64,000 nucleotides of DNA from Planctomycetota bacterium (GTDB taxonomy: Bacteria > Planctomycetota > Phycisphaerae > Phycisphaerales > UBA1924). A model generated the notes under the pieces. That model was not told where the DNA came from and did not search any database. It saw only the letters and a list, made by a program, of their open reading frames with translations. Every line of letters starts with the position of its first letter. Position 1 is the stretch's first letter. The stretch spans positions 1-64,000 of the forward strand of contig JACTNA010000014.1 in assembly GCA_014584315.1 (NCBI GenBank), read 5' to 3'. This document shows, one piece after another, positions 47,137-55,138 of the stretch. Position numbers and translations under genes: made by a program.

Positions 47137-47985
47137 TCACGGCAGCCGAACGCTCGCGGAAACAGGGAAGTGGTCCGACGGGTACCGCCCCTCGCGCTCC
47201 GTGCGGATGATCGCCGCGTCGAGGACCGTCGCCCCGCCCGGAACCAGGACGTAGTCGATCTTCGCCCCGCCCGTGTTCCCGAGCCGAAACGCGTTGAACG
47301 TGCCGACTTCATCCTCATCGGGGTGGAGGGCGCGGAACGAGTCCTTGAAGCCCTCGTCCAGCAGGAACAGCAGCGCAGGGTTGTCCTCGCCCGCGTTGAA
47401 ATCGCCCATCACCACCACCGGGTCCGCGTGCGCGCGCGCGCCGATGCGCTCCGCCACCAGCCGCACGCTCCGTTCGCGCGACGCCTGCGACTCGTGGTCC
47501 AGGTGCAGGTTGTACACGTACACCCCGCGCCCCGACGCCTTCTCCACCAGACGCGCCCACGTGCAGACCCGCGTGATCCGGTTCCCCCAGTGCATCGAGC
47601 CGGGCGTCCCCGGCGTCTCCGAGAGCCAGAACGTCCCCGACTCGCCGACGGCGAACCGCGCCCGGTCGTACAGGATCGTCGCGTGCTCCCCGCGCGTCCG
47701 CCCGTCGTCGCGCCCGACGCCAATCTCGGCGTACCGCGGCAGCCCAGCCGCCAGATCGTCCAGTTGCCCGCGCAGCGCCTCCTGCAGGCCCACTACGTCC
47801 GCGTCCGCCTCCCGGATCACCTCCGCCACGAGGTCCGCACGGTGCGCCCACGCGTTCACCCCGTCCGCCGCCGTGCCATAACGGATGTTGAACGTCAGCA
47901 GCGAGAGTTCGACTTCCGGCTGGGCGCGGACCATCGGATGGACGACAACACACGCGGCCACCATCGTCGCGAGCCGGCGCAGCAC
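47137..47985 (-). CDS. Secreted endonuclease/exonuclease/phosphatase-family protein
   Basis: 282 aa from the GTG at 47985 (TAGGCT 5 nt upstream); this start gives a signal peptide (LATMVAACVVVHPMVRAQ). EEP motifs: LSLLTFNIRYGTAADG, DVVGLQEALRGQ (metal Glu), YVYNLHLDHESQASRERS (catalytic His), VVVMGDFNAGEDNPAL (Asp-Asn), KIDYVLVPGG and YPSDHFPVSASV (Asp-His). All catalytic residues are present. It is likely a secreted hydrolase of phosphodiester bonds, and unlike the EEP protein at 31913 it has no membrane domain. Confidence 0.86.
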   Translation of the reverse strand: MLRRLATMVAACVVVHPMVRAQPEVELSLLTFNIRYGTAADGVNAWAHRADLVAEVIREADADVVGLQEALRGQLDDLAAGLPRYAEIGVGRDDGRTRGEHATILYDRARFAVGESGTFWLSETPGTPGSMHWGNRITRVCTWARLVEKASGRGVYVYNLHLDHESQASRERSVRLVAERIGARAHADPVVVMGDFNAGEDNPALLFLLDEGFKDSFRALHPDEDEVGTFNAFRLGNTGGAKIDYVLVPGGATVLDAAIIRTEREGRYPSDHFPVSASVRLP

Positions 47986-48087
47986 GAACAAGCCTAGAGC
48001 CGACCGAGTAGTGGGGGAGGCCCGGACCGCGCCGCCGAGGGAATGCACTACGATGCCCGGCCGCGGGGCGTGTGGAGGGTGTTCGGC

Positions 48088-49890
48088 ATGGGCTGGGAGG
48101 CATGGCTGACCGGGGGGCTGCTCGTCCTCATGCTCGCCGCGCTCGTCGCCGGGCGGTGGGGGCCGGACATCATCCTCATGGGCGTCCTCGTCTCGCTCCT
48201 CCTCGCGGGCGTCATCGACGCCGGCGAGGCCGTCCGAGGCTTCAGCAACGGCGGCGTCATCACCGTCGCCATGCTCTACGTCGTCGCCGCCGGCATGCGC
48301 GAGACCGGCGCGATCAACCTCATCACCGGCCCCATGCTCAAGAAGGCGAAGACCGTCGTCTCGGCCCAGGCGCGGATGGTCATCCCCGTCGTCGGACTCT
48401 CAGCCTTCATCAACAACACCCCCATCGTCGCCATGCTCATGCCCGCCATCGACGGCTTCTCCAAGCGCTCGCGCATCCCCGCCAGCAAACTCATGCTCCC
48501 GCTCTCCTACGCCTCCATCCTCGGCGGCGTCTGCACACTCATCGGCACAAGCACCAACGTCGTCGTCGCCGGCATGATGACCCACACCGACGTCCGCGAT
48601 GCGCTCGGCAACCCCGTCCGCCTCGGCATGTTCACCATCACCTGGGTCGGCGTCCCGATCGCCATCGCCGGCGTCGCCTACATCCTCCTCTTCGGCAAGT
48701 GGCTCCTCCCGGACCGCTCAAGCCCCGAGCAGGCCGGGCACGAGCAGAGCCGCCAGTACGTCGCGGCCATGCGGCTCAAGGACGACTCGCCCCTCGTCGG
48801 AAAGACCGTCGAAGGCGCGGGCCTGCGCGCCCTCCCGGGCCTCTTCCTCTCCCGCATCGACCGCGACGACTCCACCGTCATCGCCGTCGGACCCGAGGAG
48901 ACCCTCCGCGCCCGCGACATCCTCGTCTTCGTCGGCAAACTCGACTCCCTCGTCGACCTCCAGCAGTTCAAGGGACTCGAACCCATCGCCGACGGCGGCG
49001 GAGGGGGGGGGTACAGGCCCAACCTCCGACTCGTCGAGGCCGTCGTCTCACCCGCCTCGCCCCTCGTCGGCAGCACCGTCCGACGCGCAGGCATCCGCAC
49101 CCGCTACGGCGCCGTCGTCGTCGCCGTCCACCGCCAGGGCTACCGCCTGCGCGGCAAAGTGGGCGACATCCGCCTCCGGCCCGGCGACACCCTCCTCCTC
49201 GAAGCCCCGCAGGGGTTCGCCAGGCAGTACCGCGACTCCACCGACTTCATGCTCGTCAGCGAGGCCGCGCAGACCGCCGCACTCCGGCACGAACGCGCCT
49301 GGATCGCCATGGGCATCGTCCTCGCCGTCGTCGTCGCCATCTCGACCGGACTCCTCGACCCGATGGTCGCCGCGATGGCCGGCGCCGGCCTCATGATCCT
49401 CACCCGATGCTGCACCGGCCCCCAGGCGCGACGCTCCGTCGACTTCCAGGTCCTCATCGTCATCGCCGCCGCATTCGGCATCGAACGCGCCATGAGCAAG
49501 ACCGGACTCGCCTCCTCGATCGCCCACGGCGTCGTCGACGCCACCGCCGGCCTCGGCCCCTGGGCCCTCCTCGCCGTCACCTTCGCCGTCACCACCTTCT
49601 TCACCTGCGTCATCACGAACAACGCCGCCGCCGTCCTCATGTTCCCCATCGCCCTCGGCATCACACAGGAGGCCGGCCTCAACTTCCTCCCCTTCGCCGT
49701 CGTCATCGCCGTCGCCGCCAGCTGCGAGTTCTCCACCCCCATCGGCTACCAGACCAACCTCATGGTCATGGGGCCCGGCGGCTACAAGTGGACCGACTAC
49801 ACACGCTTCGGAGGCCCGCTCACCATCCTCTGCGGCGTCGTCTGCGTCGCACTCGCCCCCCTCGTCTACGGCCCCCTCACCGCGGGCTGA
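48088..49890 (+). CDS. SLC13/DASS-type transporter with two TrkA-C domains
   Basis: 600 aa from the ATG at 48088 (GGAGG upstream; an in-frame ATG at 48043 lacks one). Layout: an N-terminal membrane half (WLTGGLLVLMLAALVAGRW, FSNGGVITVAMLYVVAAGMRETGAI, the SAFINNTPIVAMLMP and ASILGGVCTLIGTSTNVVVAG hairpin/Na+ site), two cytoplasmic TrkA-C domains (about 200-285 and 310-385), then a second membrane half with FFTCVITNNAAAVLMFPIALG and FSTPIGYQTNLMVMGPGGY. The two SxT/SNN-type motifs mark the inverted repeat of this family. Likely substrates are dicarboxylates, sulfate or similar anions. A G9 run encodes a Gly linker between the TrkA-C domains. Confidence 0.9.
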   Translation: MGWEAWLTGGLLVLMLAALVAGRWGPDIILMGVLVSLLLAGVIDAGEAVRGFSNGGVITVAMLYVVAAGMRETGAINLITGPMLKKAKTVVSAQARMVIPVVGLSAFINNTPIVAMLMPAIDGFSKRSRIPASKLMLPLSYASILGGVCTLIGTSTNVVVAGMMTHTDVRDALGNPVRLGMFTITWVGVPIAIAGVAYILLFGKWLLPDRSSPEQAGHEQSRQYVAAMRLKDDSPLVGKTVEGAGLRALPGLFLSRIDRDDSTVIAVGPEETLRARDILVFVGKLDSLVDLQQFKGLEPIADGGGGGGYRPNLRLVEAVVSPASPLVGSTVRRAGIRTRYGAVVVAVHRQGYRLRGKVGDIRLRPGDTLLLEAPQGFARQYRDSTDFMLVSEAAQTAALRHERAWIAMGIVLAVVVAISTGLLDPMVAAMAGAGLMILTRCCTGPQARRSVDFQVLIVIAAAFGIERAMSKTGLASSIAHGVVDATAGLGPWALLAVTFAVTTFFTCVITNNAAAVLMFPIALGITQEAGLNFLPFAVVIAVAASCEFSTPIGYQTNLMVMGPGGYKWTDYTRFGGPLTILCGVVCVALAPLVYGPLTAG

Positions 49891-50030
49891 GAGAGCAGCA
49901 GATCACCAAAGCAGCAAAGCAGCAGAGATGCCGAGAATGGCCGACGCCGCCAACGCGCTTGGGCCTCAATCCCCCAAGCCTCAAGCCCCAAGCCCCAAGC
50001 CCCAAGCCCCCCTCAATCCCCGCCTCCCAG
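49891..50030. repeat. Short tandem-repeat tract after the transporter gene
   Basis: AGCAGCAAAGCAGCA-type units (about 49895-49930) are followed by CAAGCCC heptamers (about 49975-50012), the same unit as after leuS. No gene in this 293-bp gap. Confidence 0.75.
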
Positions 50031-50183
50031 GGGCCGATACTCCCCCGATGAACCGGGCCGCCGTACAGTGCGTAGTGCGGTGGCCGGGACGTCGCGGGGC
50101 GTTGTACGGGACCTGACAGGTTCCTCCCCGCGCCATCCCGAGGCGACATCAACAAGGTGCACCTGACCCGAGAGGAGTGAGCC

Positions 50184-51209
50184 GTGGCTGGGAAGAACGG
50201 ACTGATCGTGGTGACGGGCGGCGGCGGGTTCATCGGCGGCTGGCTCGTCCGGCACTTCCTCGAGCAGGGACACACCAACGTCCGCTCCGTCGACATCAAG
50301 CCCCTCGACGAGTGGTACCAGGTCCACGACGGCGTCGACAACGTCGTCGCCGACCTCAAGGACCTCGGCAACTGCCGGCGCGCCTGCGACGGCGCGGCCG
50401 ACGTCTACCAGCTCGCCGCCGACATGGGCGGCATGGGCTTCATCGAGAACAACAAGGCCCTCTGCATGTTGAGCGTCCTCATCAACACCCACATGCTCCT
50501 CGCCGCCAAGGACGCCGGCGTCAAGCGATTCTTCTACTCCTCCTCCGCCTGCGTCTACAACGCCGACAAGCAGAAGTCCGAGGACGTCGTCCCCCTCCGC
50601 GAAGAGGACGCCTACCCCGCCATGCCCGAGGACGGATACGGCTGGGAGAAACTCTTCAGCGAACGCATGTGCCGCCACTTCCGCGAGGACTTCGGCACCT
50701 ACACCCGCGTCGCCCGATTCCACAACGTCTACGGCCCCTACGGCACCTGGGACGGCGGACGCGAGAAGGCGCCCGCCGCCATCTGCCGCAAGGTCATCCA
50801 CGCCAAGGCCACCGGCAACCACGAGATCGAGATCTGGGGCGACGGCCACCAGACTCGGTCCTTCATGTACATCGACGACTGCATCAAGGGCATCCGAATG
50901 TTCATGGACGGCGACTGCGTCGAGCCGCTCAACCTCGGCTCAAACGAACTCGTCACCATCAACGGACTCGTCGACATCGTCGAGGACATCGCCGGCGTCA
51001 AACTCCACCGCAAGTACAACCTCAACGCACCCAAGGGCGTCAACGGCCGAAACTCCGACAACACCCTCATCAAGAAGCACTTCGGATGGGAGCCGGGCAT
51101 CCGGCTCCGCGAGGGCATGCGCAAGACCTACGACTGGATCGTCGGCGAGTACAACAAGCAGCACGGCGCCAACGTCCCCACCAGCCGCGCGGCCACCGCC
51201 CGCGCCTGA
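50184..51209 (+). CDS. GDP-mannose 3,5-epimerase-like SDR protein
   Basis: 341 aa, GTG start with GAGGAG upstream. Extended SDR fold: NAD-binding TGGGGFIGG, then ADMGGMGFIENN, the catalytic SSSACVYNA (Cys123), GYGWEKLFSE (Y152, K156), RFHNVYGPYGTWDGGREKAPAAICRK, IWGDGHQTRSFMYIDDC and GVNGRNSDNTLIKKHFGWEP. These match plant GDP-mannose 3,5-epimerase almost motif by motif, including the catalytic Cys and the GREKAPAA Lys. The reaction would turn GDP-D-mannose into GDP-L-galactose and GDP-L-gulose. Together with the sulfotransferase and epimerase next to it, it likely feeds surface glycan synthesis. Substrate is inferred by similarity. Confidence 0.85.
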   Translation: MAGKNGLIVVTGGGGFIGGWLVRHFLEQGHTNVRSVDIKPLDEWYQVHDGVDNVVADLKDLGNCRRACDGAADVYQLAADMGGMGFIENNKALCMLSVLINTHMLLAAKDAGVKRFFYSSSACVYNADKQKSEDVVPLREEDAYPAMPEDGYGWEKLFSERMCRHFREDFGTYTRVARFHNVYGPYGTWDGGREKAPAAICRKVIHAKATGNHEIEIWGDGHQTRSFMYIDDCIKGIRMFMDGDCVEPLNLGSNELVTINGLVDIVEDIAGVKLHRKYNLNAPKGVNGRNSDNTLIKKHFGWEPGIRLREGMRKTYDWIVGEYNKQHGANVPTSRAATARA

Positions 51210-51215
51210 CCCGAC

Positions 51216-52052
51216 TCACCCCCGCCACGCGTCCAGGTTCACCCCCAGCAGCGATTCCACGCGCTCCGTCTCCCCCTCGAACAGGCCACGCGCGTACGCG
51301 CGGTCCTCGGGCGACAGTTTCGGCTTGCCCTTCCCCCCCCGCCCCAGCAGCCGCTTCACGCCCAGCCGGTTCACCGCGAGCTCGTTGATCCAGTACAGGT
51401 CGTGCCGGCGCATGAACGCCCCCACGCGCGACGCCGCCTTGTACGCCGCCCCCGACCGCGGCGACCCCGCCGTGTTCACCCGAGTCTCCCCCGTGCCCGC
51501 CGGGAACCGGCCCGCGTCCACGCCTAGGTGCTCCGCGATGCGCCGAAGCGCCGTCGGCACATCCGCGAACGCGTGCTCGCACACCAGCACCAGCACCATC
51601 TCGCGCGGGAACAGCCCGAAGCACCGCTCCAGGTGCCCCGAGTACCGGCCCCATGCCACCGCCTCCGGGTAGTCCGACAGGAACGACCGGAAGTCCTTCC
51701 GGTAGTTGTCGTGCTGCATCCGCCAGGTGTAGTGCGAGAACGCCCGCTCCACCGGGTCCCGCAGCGTCGTGATCAGCCGCGTGATCGACGCCGTCGCCCG
51801 GATGCGCCCCATCGCCTCCTCCGAGTAGATGTAGTGCGGCGTCACCTCGCCCACCGCCCGATACCGCCCCGCCTCCTCCTCTGCCGGGAAGAACGACTCG
51901 TACCACGCCCACCCCCTGTCGAACGAGCGGTCGAAGAAGTGGACCTCCTTGCGCTGCTGCGAGACGTACACGTCCGGGTGCGCGTCCAGCGCCTCGTACA
52001 GCCACGTCGAGCCGCCGCGGGGGACGCCGATGCCGAGAAACGTGGGTCGCAT
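51216..52052 (-). CDS. Sulfotransferase-family protein
   Basis: 278 aa. The PAPS-binding 5'-phosphosulfate loop is GIGVPRGGSTWLYEALDAHP (about 5-24) and the 3'-phosphate region is LITTLRDPVERAFSHYTW. HFFDRSFDRGWAWYESFF is typical of heparan-sulfate-like sulfotransferases. The ATG at 52052 was chosen because the 5'-loop must be close to the N-terminus. It converges with the epimerase-like gene, leaving 6 bp between stops. It likely transfers sulfate to a glycan; the acceptor is unknown. Confidence 0.88.
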   Translation of the reverse strand: MRPTFLGIGVPRGGSTWLYEALDAHPDVYVSQQRKEVHFFDRSFDRGWAWYESFFPAEEEAGRYRAVGEVTPHYIYSEEAMGRIRATASITRLITTLRDPVERAFSHYTWRMQHDNYRKDFRSFLSDYPEAVAWGRYSGHLERCFGLFPREMVLVLVCEHAFADVPTALRRIAEHLGVDAGRFPAGTGETRVNTAGSPRSGAAYKAASRVGAFMRRHDLYWINELAVNRLGVKRLLGRGGKGKPKLSPEDRAYARGLFEGETERVESLLGVNLDAWRG

Positions 52053-52250
52053 GGTGGGTCGCTCCGCCGTGGCTCGGGCGAGCGCGGCAAGGTCCGGTAG
52101 CACGCCCCAAAAAACCGCCCTCGATACCGCCGAACCGGCCCCGGCACGCCGTGCATAGTACACTCACGCCCGCGTCCCTCCCGGCCGATGGAAGGCTCGG
52201 GCCGCGACGCGGGCGGGGTCGGCAGCGGCGCACGGCGCGGGAGCGGTGGC

Positions 52251-53288
52251 GTGAAGGTGCTCGTGACTGGGGGTTCCGGCTTCATCGGGTCGTTCTTCAT
52301 CGACCACTTCCGGCGAACCGGCACCCCCTACGTCATCATGGACCTCGTCGATCCGCCCTTCGACACCTCCGGCGGCGCGTTCGTCAAGGGCGACATCCGG
52401 GACCCCGCCGCCCTCCGACGGGCGATGGCCGGCTGCGACCGCGTCCTCCACCTCGCCGCCGCACACCACGACTTCGGCATCGCACGCGACACCTACTTCT
52501 CCGTCAACGAGATCGGCTCCAAGGTCATGTGCGACGAACTCGACCGCGCCGGCCTCCGCGATGTCTGCTTCTACTCCACCGTCGCCGTCTACGGCGACGC
52601 CCCCGAGCCGCACTTCGAGGACTCCGAGAAACGCCCGAACTCCCCCTACGGCGAGAGCAAACTCGCCGGCGAGCGCGTCTTCGAGGCCTGGGCCGCACGC
52701 GGCGAAGGACGCCGCTGCCTCGTCATCCGTCCCACCGTCACCTTCGGACCGCGCAACTTCGCCAACATGTACTCCCTCATCCGCCAGGCCGCCTCCGGCC
52801 GCTATCTCGAGTTCGGCGCGGGCACGAACATCAAGAGCCTCTCCTACATCGAGAACATCGTCGAGGCCACGCTCTTCCTCTGGGACCGCCCCGACGCCCA
52901 GCGCGCCCCCTTCGACGCCTTCAACTACATCGACAAGCCCGACCTCACCAGCGCGGAGATCACCGCCGCCGTCTGCCACTCCCTCGACCGCAAGCGACCG
53001 CCTCGCCTCCCCCTCTGGGTCGGCCTCGCCCTCGCCCTCCCCTTCGACGCCGTCATCGCCCTCACCGGCCGCAACCTCCCCATCTCCGGCGCGCGCGTCC
53101 GCAAACTCTTCTCCACCCAGACGAAGTTCGAGGCCGACAAGGTCATCGCCGCCGGCTACAAGGCCCGCGTCCCCCTGCGCGAGGGCATCGACCGCATGGT
53201 GAAGTGGTACCTCGCCGAAGGCCGCGCCCAGCAGGCCGTCTGGCACGTCCCCCCCGCCGAAATCGTCATCGGCACCGCCGAGGCATGA
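52251..53288 (+). CDS. NAD-dependent epimerase/dehydratase-family protein
   Basis: 345 aa from the GTG at 52251 (GGGAG upstream); the ATG at 52188 adds a Gly/Arg-rich extension before the first strand and is less likely. Extended SDR: VLVTGGSGFIGSFFIDHF, DRVLHLAAAHHDFGIARDTY, the active-site YSTVAVYGDAPEP and SPYGESKLAGERVF (Tyr-Lys), RPTVTFGPRNFANMYSLI, SLSYIENIVEATLFL. The AAAHHDFG segment and hydrophobic LWVGLALALPFDAVIAL stretch resemble 3-beta-HSD-like sugar or sterol SDRs. It is probably part of the sugar-nucleotide group with the upstream GDP-mannose epimerase-like gene. Confidence 0.82.
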   Translation: MKVLVTGGSGFIGSFFIDHFRRTGTPYVIMDLVDPPFDTSGGAFVKGDIRDPAALRRAMAGCDRVLHLAAAHHDFGIARDTYFSVNEIGSKVMCDELDRAGLRDVCFYSTVAVYGDAPEPHFEDSEKRPNSPYGESKLAGERVFEAWAARGEGRRCLVIRPTVTFGPRNFANMYSLIRQAASGRYLEFGAGTNIKSLSYIENIVEATLFLWDRPDAQRAPFDAFNYIDKPDLTSAEITAAVCHSLDRKRPPRLPLWVGLALALPFDAVIALTGRNLPISGARVRKLFSTQTKFEADKVIAAGYKARVPLREGIDRMVKWYLAEGRAQQAVWHVPPAEIVIGTAEA

Positions 53289-53842
53289 AGCCCGCGCGCA
53301 CCGCGCTCAACCCGCTGAACGAGCCGCGAACGTGAGGGAGCGGTCTTTGTCCTCGCCCGGGGCGCAAGAACGCCCGACAACTCGTAGAACTTCAGCCAGA
53401 AAGGCTGCGCCGCCTCTTCGGCCCGAAGTGCCGCGCCATCTCTCCAGCCCGAAGGGCTGCGCCGCCAGTAGCCGGGGGGTCGAGCGAGTCTTCGAGCGAG
53501 ACCCCCGGACCATCGGCACACCAGGCATCGGACCCCGTAGGGGTCCTCGTGGTCACGACGCGCGCCACGAGCAGCCCATCGGGCTGCCGAAACGAACGGA
53601 ATGAGGTGCGTGGGCCGGGCGTTCCGGGGGTGTCGTCGCAAAGCCTTCTCCACCCCCGGCTACGAACGATGCAGCCCTTCGGGCTGAGCAACTTGCGCAG
53701 CGCATCGGCTGGCGCAGCGCACCGGTACAGGAAGCCGTCATGCTGCGTGTGGGAAGCGCGTGCGCGGTGGTCGAGATGGAAGAGACGGGTCCGCCACGGA
53801 GTGGCGGGGTACCCGGGACGCAAGGACGTCCCACGATCCGCA
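53289..53842. repeat. Array of small hairpins in a gene-free stretch
   Basis: About 550 bp without a real gene. CAGCCC-NNN-GGGCTG hairpins recur at 53445-53459 (GAA loop), 53572-53586 (ATC) and 53672-53686 (TTC). Others are GGACCCC-GTA-GGGGTCC at 53530-53546, and a long one at 53472-53508 with CCGGGGGGTC and GACCCCCGG enclosing two TCGAGCGAG copies. Open frames on both strands contain repeated low-complexity peptides and are not convincing. Confidence 0.75.
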
Positions 53843-54961
53843 TCACCCACTCCCCGACGCACGCTCCTCATCCCGCCGAACCCCCACGACCACCTCCCCG
53901 CACTCAGGGCACGTGACCACCCCCGGCGGCTCCTGCGGCAGGCCCGCCAGCGGGTAGCGGCAGCGGGGGCACGCAAGGGGGGGGTCACGGGTCGGCCGCG
54001 GCACCCGCCACGCCGCCCCGCACTCGGGGCACGGCGTCGCCCCGTCCGCATCCGGCTCGATGCCGTACAGAAGTTCCCAGCACCCCGGGCACAGGCCGCG
54101 GGCCAGCGTCTCGCGCTCGATGGTGTCGCCGTCGATGAGCACGTCGCCGCTGCGGAACAGGAAACCGAAGAACAGCAGGCCCGCCATGACCGGGATGAGC
54201 AAGTACACCCACCTCGGCGTGACCGCGGTTGACCGGCCGATGAGGAGCATCACAACGAACAGCCCGAACCCGGCAAGCACCAGCAGCGCCGCCAACTTCA
54301 GCCCGCGCCCCGCCACCTGTCCGAAGATCGCGCGGGCGGCGTCGTCGCACGCCGCGCCGTAGTCACTGGCAAGCCGACTCATCGGCCGATAGATCACGAG
54401 CGACGCCGGCCGCGAGCGGTGGTCCAGGCGCGGACGCAGCGGTCCCGGCCGCAACACCGGCCGCAGCCTCGACCGGATCGCGCGCCGCCGGTCCGCATCC
54501 CCCGGCGCGGTGCGCACCACGCGACGATCGGTCCGCCACGCCGCCCCGCACTCGGGACACACCAGCATCCCGTCGGCCGACGCCTCGATCTCGTCGATGC
54601 GGTAGTCGCACGATGGGCAGAAGCCGGCGCGCACCACCCGGTGGATGTAGACGTACCCGCGCGTGAGCAGGACCGGGCTTTCGAAGAAGGCATGAAACGC
54701 CAGACGCACGCCGATCAGCGCCGCGATGAAACCCAGGATCAACCCGAGCAGCCCGAGATTGAACACGAACATCGGCGCGGCCACCAGCATCGCCGCGATC
54801 GTGACGATCGCGGTCCCGACGTCGAACCGCTGGTCGAGGAGCGCCCACTTCTGCCCGTGCAGCGCATCCAGCACGTCTTCCGACGACGAGCCGATCGCAA
54901 GGCCCACAGGCCGCCCCCGGTCGTCCGTGAACCGCGGCACAATGATCCGCCGTCTCGCCAT
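53843..54961 (-). CDS. Zinc-ribbon membrane protein, duplicated form
   Basis: 372 aa from the ATG at 54961 (GGAG 4-8 nt upstream). Two halves each hold transmembrane pairs and a zinc ribbon. Half 1: TAIVTIAAMLVAAPMFVFNLGLLGLILGFIAAL, then CPSCDYRIDEIEASADGMLVCPECG. Half 2: LKLAALLVLAGFGLFVVMLLIG, WVYLLIPVMAGLLFFGFLF, then CPGCWELLYGIEPDADGATPCPECG. A third ribbon, CPRCRYPLAGLPQEPPGVVTCPECG, lies at the C-terminus. The duplication suggests fusion of two copies of the smaller proteins at 27067 and 46606. Function unknown. Confidence 0.72.
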   Translation of the reverse strand: MARRRIIVPRFTDDRGRPVGLAIGSSSEDVLDALHGQKWALLDQRFDVGTAIVTIAAMLVAAPMFVFNLGLLGLILGFIAALIGVRLAFHAFFESPVLLTRGYVYIHRVVRAGFCPSCDYRIDEIEASADGMLVCPECGAAWRTDRRVVRTAPGDADRRRAIRSRLRPVLRPGPLRPRLDHRSRPASLVIYRPMSRLASDYGAACDDAARAIFGQVAGRGLKLAALLVLAGFGLFVVMLLIGRSTAVTPRWVYLLIPVMAGLLFFGFLFRSGDVLIDGDTIERETLARGLCPGCWELLYGIEPDADGATPCPECGAAWRVPRPTRDPPLACPRCRYPLAGLPQEPPGVVTCPECGEVVVGVRRDEERASGSG

Positions 54962-55138
54962 CGTTGCTCCAAGGTACCCGCCGCCCGCGAGCGGCCCGGC
55001 AGTTCGCGTGCCGGCCCGCCGCCTCCCGCCCCCATTCCCTGCACCCGCGCACCCTCCCCGGCCGATGAGGATGCCAACCCGGAGGATGCACATGGGATCC
55101 GCTCGCGCACAACACGACTTCGTCACCAGGGCCGACGC

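Noticed and set aside
53392..54051. Minus-strand frame of 219 codons across the hairpin array
   Set aside because: It translates repeat sequence and overlaps the end of the zinc-ribbon gene; no domain.
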